In this document: piece by piece, positions 6,724-8,845 of the stretch | Numbering within the stretch: position 1 is the stretch's first letter | Layout: every line of letters starts with the position of its first letter | From: an uncultured Clostridia bacterium | GTDB lineage: Bacteria; Bacillota; Clostridia; TANB77; CAG-508 | Assembly: GCA_934162625.1 (NCBI GenBank) | Contig: CAKPJM010000045.1 | Coordinates: 1 to 8,845 of the forward strand | Direction: 5' to 3' | DNA: 8,845 nucleotides | The notes under the pieces: model-generated | The model's database searches: none | Told to the model about the DNA's origin: nothing | Seen by the model: the letters and a program-made list of their open reading frames with translations, nothing else | Translations under genes and position numbers: made by a program

Positions 6724-7284
6724 TTATTCTTTTATATTTGGTTCTTTTTTTACACTAATATTTTTAATTCTAATATTTACTTCTGTTACGTCTAAATCTA
6801 ATGATTTTTTTATAGTGTCTTTTACATTAGTTTGAAGTTTGCTAGATAGCTCTTTTATTACTGCATCTGGATGAACAAATAATGTTATATATATTTTAAC
6901 ATGGCTTTCACTGTCAACTTCTACTTTTGTCATAACACTTTCTGCGCTATCAAATGATTTTACAACTGTATTTGCTAAGCTTTCTATTGTATCTTTTGAT
7001 ACTAAAAGCTTTCCATTATCATTTTCTAATAATATTCCATCTTTGCTTTCATTTTTTTCTTTAGAAAAAGAATTAAAAAATATAGATTTGATTGCTAAAA
7101 TTATTAAAACAATTGATACTCCTAAAGCTATATTATTTGCTAATGTATTTGTTATTAAAAATTCTACTCCATCAAAAGCTAGTCCTATTGCTATCCATCC
7201 AAATGATAATAAACATACTATCAATGATATTACTAATATTAATATTGAAAATAATACTAAATTAAATCTATCTAAAAGTTTCAT
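6724..7284 (-). CDS. amaP: Alkaline shock response membrane anchor protein AmaP
   Basis: AmaP tethers Asp23-type proteins to the cytoplasmic membrane, as shown in staphylococci. The 186-residue protein opens MKLLDRFNLVLFSILILV. It has two predicted membrane segments, at about residues 9-32 and 48-67. A soluble part then resembles Asp23/DUF322: NGKLLVSKDTIESLANTVVK (about 90-109), VEVDSESHVKIYITLFVHPD, and a C-terminal TEVNIRIKNISVKKE. That is the expected layout for AmaP. The start is ATG at 7282-7284 with GGAG upstream, directly overlapping the asp23 stop region, which suggests coupled translation. It is followed by the DUF2273 gene after 12 bases. In this operon it should form an envelope scaffold with the Asp23 protein. 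Confidence 0.9.
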   Translation of the reverse strand: MKLLDRFNLVLFSILILVISLIVCLLSFGWIAIGLAFDGVEFLITNTLANNIALGVSIVLIILAIKSIFFNSFSKEKNESKDGILLENDNGKLLVSKDTIESLANTVVKSFDSAESVMTKVEVDSESHVKIYITLFVHPDAVIKELSSKLQTNVKDTIKKSLDLDVTEVNIRIKNISVKKEPNIKE

Positions 7285-7297
7285 TTTTTAATTCTCC

Positions 7298-7732
7298 TTA
7301 TTCTTCATTATTTTCTGGTTCTACTTGTTCTGGTTTTTCTTCTGTTGTATTTACACCTTGAACATGTACATTTACACTTAATACTTTTAAACCTGTCATT
7401 GTTTCAACAGCTTTTTTCACTCTATTTTGAATTTCAAATGCTACATCTGGTATTCTTACACCATATTCTACAATTATATTAACATCAATTTTTACTTGAT
7501 TTTCGTTAACATCAACTTTTATTCCTTTAGTTAAATTTTTCTTTCCACTTAAAACTTCTGTAATTCCTCCAGCAAAGCCTCCTGCCATTCCAGATACTCC
7601 ACTTACTTCTGATACTGCTTTACCTGCAATTATAGCAACAACATCATCTGCAATTTTAATTCCTTCACCTGCAGTTTCTTCTGTATTTTTTATTTCTTCA
7701 TTATTTAATTCATTTAAATTTTCTTCTTCCAT
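7298..7732 (-). CDS. Asp23/Gls24 family envelope stress protein
   Basis: This 144-residue cytoplasmic protein belongs to the Asp23/Gls24 (DUF322) family, which forms membrane-associated assemblies linked to alkaline and cell-envelope stress. After an acidic, Asn/Glu-rich N-terminus, the family domain covers about residues 23-128. It has GIKIADDVVAIIAGKAVSEV, SGVSGMAGG, the beta strands VKIDVNIIVEYGVRIPDVAF, and the helix EIQNRVKKAVETMTGL, ending in VLSVNVHVQGV. An acidic tail follows (EEKPEQVEPENNEE). The start is ATG at 7730-7732 with GGAGG seven bases upstream. It is the first gene of the long leftward operon and has a good promoter at 7781-7809. Its stop TAA adjoins the amaP ribosome site. 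Confidence 0.93.
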   Translation of the reverse strand: MEEENLNELNNEEIKNTEETAGEGIKIADDVVAIIAGKAVSEVSGVSGMAGGFAGGITEVLSGKKNLTKGIKVDVNENQVKIDVNIIVEYGVRIPDVAFEIQNRVKKAVETMTGLKVLSVNVHVQGVNTTEEKPEQVEPENNEE

Positions 7733-7750
7733 TTAATTACCTCCTAAAAA

Positions 7751-7792
7751 AATTGATATACTTATATTTTTCACATTATAAGTATATCAATT
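7751..7792 (-). terminator. Perfect 16-bp hairpin with T-run between pilin gene and asp23
   Basis: AATTGATATACTTATA (7751-7766) and TATAAGTATATCAATT (7777-7792) are perfect complements around a 10-base loop. On the leftward strand the stem is followed at once by seven or more Ts, giving a rho-independent terminator for the pilin transcript, although the stem is AT-rich. The right arm also contains the -10 box of the asp23 promoter, so transcripts started there lack the full stem. Confidence 0.7.
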
Positions 7793-7809
7793 AACTTGCA
7801 GTTTTACAA
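7781..7809 (-). promoter_or_regulatory. Promoter of the asp23-nusB-xse-fhs operon
   Basis: On the leftward strand, TTGTAA (7804-7809) and TATACT (7781-7786) are separated by 17 bases, a good sigma-A promoter. A second possible -10, TATAAT (7775-7780), lies right beside it but lacks a matching -35. The start would fall near 7770-7774, giving a leader of about 40 bases. Confidence 0.65.
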
Positions 7810-7842
7810 CCACTTTTTTGAAAGTTTATATTATATTTTTAA

Positions 7843-8631
7843 TTAATTTAGAACTCTTCCATTAGCATCATTATTTGAATCTATTCTTATTGTGTTAGCA
7901 TCTTCTATAATATAAGTCATATATATACCTGTCCCAACATCCAATTTCAACGTTTTTTCTCCTATAGTAATGTATCCTGCTGTTATAAACTCGTCGACTT
8001 GTTCTGAAGTATAGTCAAAATTTTCACTACTTTTAAATTCTATATATATTCCTCCATTACTTTTTAAATTTAATTTTTGTTCAAATCCAGTTTCACCTGC
8101 TGTGCTATATAACCTATCATAAACTATGTCACTTTTTAACCCTCTTTGTTCCCATATATTTGAACTATTTGTTTTTTCTTTGTATATTTCTATTTCTTCT
8201 TTTGAGACTCTATATTCATATTTTCCATATTTCCCTGGCACTTCTAGTTTTGGCTCTGTATAACTTGCTTCTGGATATTTACTTTTTACATTTGATATTA
8301 GTTCTTCTACTTCTAATTCTCCACTGGTATTCCATTTTGCCATTGCAATAATTTCTTCTAAAATTGCATGTTTTTCGGTCTCTGTTGTACCTTGCTTTGC
8401 ACTTTCAAATAACCCTCCATTTAGTGCTACTGTAATTGTTACTCCCACCAATATTAGCATTACAATTATTGTTATTATTAGGGCAATTAAGGTAATTCCC
8501 TTAAAATTCGAGTGCAAATTTCGCATTCCATGTGCTTTTGGTTTGTTTCTTTTTGAAAATTCAGGACAGTCATCTATAACTTCCTTTTTGGCAGACACAG
8601 GGCCTGCCCCTACATTCTTTAATTTCTCCAT
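7843..8631 (-). CDS. Type IV pilin-like protein with unusually long prepilin leader
   Basis: The 262-residue protein has a prepilin cleavage/methylation segment, KGITLIALIITIIVMLILVG (residues 44-63). Prepilin peptidase would cut after Gly45, and the hydrophobic helix serves both as membrane anchor and filament core. Position 5 of the mature form is Ala, not the usual Glu, as I recall for many clostridial pseudopilins of the GITLIAL type. The rest is a soluble domain with no cysteines, ending in TYIIEDANTIRIDSNNDANG; its role is unknown. The leader of 45 residues is far longer than the usual 6-30, and residues 6-14 (NVGAGPVSA) come from a GC-rich palindromic repeat. The ATG at 8629-8631 has AAAGGATG upstream. 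The alternative ATG at 8526, which would give a ten-residue leader, has no ribosome site. No assembly or peptidase gene is in view, so a pseudopilin of unknown machinery is the safest reading. Confidence 0.8.
   Translation of the reverse strand: MEKLKNVGAGPVSAKKEVIDDCPEFSKRNKPKAHGMRNLHSNFKGITLIALIITIIVMLILVGVTITVALNGGLFESAKQGTTETEKHAILEEIIAMAKWNTSGELEVEELISNVKSKYPEASYTEPKLEVPGKYGKYEYRVSKEEIEIYKEKTNSSNIWEQRGLKSDIVYDRLYSTAGETGFEQKLNLKSNGGIYIEFKSSENFDYTSEQVDEFITAGYITIGEKTLKLDVGTGIYMTYIIEDANTIRIDSNNDANGRVLN
8590..8616 (-). repeat. GC-rich palindromic repeat inside the pilin leader
   Basis: Leftward it reads AATGTAGGGGCAGGCCCTGT followed by GTCTGCC, with GGCAG and CTGCC able to form a stem. It is strikingly GC-rich in an AT-rich gene and encodes residues 6-14 of the pilin. 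An inverted, diverged copy begins at 8820: 18 of the first 21 bases match. The pattern resembles dispersed intergenic palindromes of the REP type. Confidence 0.6.
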
Positions 8632-8638
8632 TTGTTTT

Positions 8639-8677
8639 CATCCTTTCTTTTGTGTTTATTTTTACTATGAAAGGATG
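8639..8677 (-). promoter_or_regulatory. Inverted repeat covering the pilin ribosome site
   Basis: CATCCTTTC (8639-8647) and GAAAGGATG (8669-8677) are perfect 9-bp arms with a 21-base loop. On the leftward transcript the downstream arm is the AAAGGATG ribosome site of the pilin gene. Folding would therefore hide the ribosome site, suggesting translational control. A TATGAT at about 8688-8693 is a possible -10 just upstream, but I see no matching -35. Confidence 0.45.
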
Positions 8678-8737
8678 TTATCATATGCCATTCTTTTTTT
8701 TAATGGTTTTTATGTTTATTTGTAGTTATATATTTTT

Positions 8738-8802
8738 ATAAACAATACGTCGACAGCCTTTTGATGCGGGAAATACCCGTGAGCTTGTAGATTATTGTTT
8801 TT
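8738..8802 (+). other. Compact three-stem structured element, type unknown
   Basis: An outer stem AAACAATA (8740-8747) / TATTGTTT (8793-8800) encloses a second stem ACAGC (8753-8757) / GCTTGT (8783-8788, one bulged T). Inside is a GC-rich hairpin CGGG (8767-8770) / CCCG (8776-8779) with loop AAATA. Rightward, the outer stem is followed by TT and A-rich DNA. It might be a structured RNA, a complex terminator for a gene outside the window, or the end of an IS200/IS605-type element or its non-autonomous derivative. I could not match it to a known riboswitch. Confidence 0.4.
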
Positions 8803-8819
8803 AAAATAATATGTTATTT

Positions 8820-8845
8820 AATGTAGAGGCACCCCCTGTGCCAAT
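8820..8845 (+). repeat. Second, inverted copy of the GC-rich palindromic repeat (cut by window end)
   Basis: It begins AATGTAGAGGCACCCCCTGT and continues GCCAAT. It aligns with the copy at 8590-8616 in opposite orientation, with 18 of the first 21 bases equal. GGCAC (8828-8832) and GTGCC (8838-8842) can form a small hairpin. The window ends within or just after it, so its full length is unknown. Confidence 0.5.

Noticed and set aside
8160..8725. Rightward open frames opposite the pilin gene
   Set aside because: Leu- and Phe-rich shadow frames with no ribosome site or recognisable domain.
8738..8802. tRNA gene
   Set aside because: The stem lengths, the absence of a T-arm GTTCGA-type motif and the absence of an anticodon arm do not fit a tRNA.
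8590..8845. CRISPR repeats
   Set aside because: There are only two copies, inverted relative to each other and about 230 bases apart, with no regular spacing and no cas gene.

Overview
The window comes from a very AT-rich, low-GC Gram-positive bacterium, most likely an uncultured gut-type member of the Clostridia. Pointers are strong GGAGG ribosome sites, the Asp23/AmaP/DUF2273 gene set, and a pseudopilin of the 'GITLIAL' type common in such genomes. The species cannot be told from the sequence.

Left edge (1-2089). A leftward gene with a clear Sec signal peptide is cut by the window start (1-156). Divergent from it is a 575-residue regulator (317-2044) with two tandem helix-turn-helix units and a large C-terminal region whose function I do not recognise. 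It has an extended -10 promoter, a perfect palindrome (242-257) placed like an operator, and a hairpin terminator (2045-2089) that also works for the opposite strand.

Main block (2082-7786), all leftward and tightly packed. In order of transcription: asp23, amaP, a DUF2273 gene, nusB, xseA, an unrecognised single-membrane-segment protein, xseB, fhs, and a 56-residue two-membrane-segment protein. Stop codons overlap or abut the next ribosome site at most junctions, so this reads as one operon. It joins envelope-stress scaffold genes with transcription antitermination (NusB), exonuclease VII (XseA/XseB) and one-carbon metabolism (formate-tetrahydrofolate ligase). xseA carries a one-base frameshift at 5821 that splits the reading frame. 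The 56-residue gene has its own probable promoter just after the fhs stop and a roughly 110-base leader with a strong hairpin.

Right edge (7843-8845). A leftward pseudopilin gene has an unusual 45-residue leader, partly encoded by a GC-rich palindromic repeat. An inverted, diverged copy of that repeat sits at the window end. Between them are an inverted repeat covering the pilin ribosome site and a compact three-stem structured element (8738-8802) of unknown type. The pilin gene is separated from asp23 by a perfect 16-bp hairpin plus T-run that also contains the asp23 operon's -10 box.

No CRISPR array, tRNA, rRNA or intact transposase was found. The most notable points are the repeat-derived pilin leader, the structured element beside it, the terminator/promoter overlap before asp23, the small membrane gene after fhs, the two-HTH regulator with its palindrome, and the xseA frameshift.
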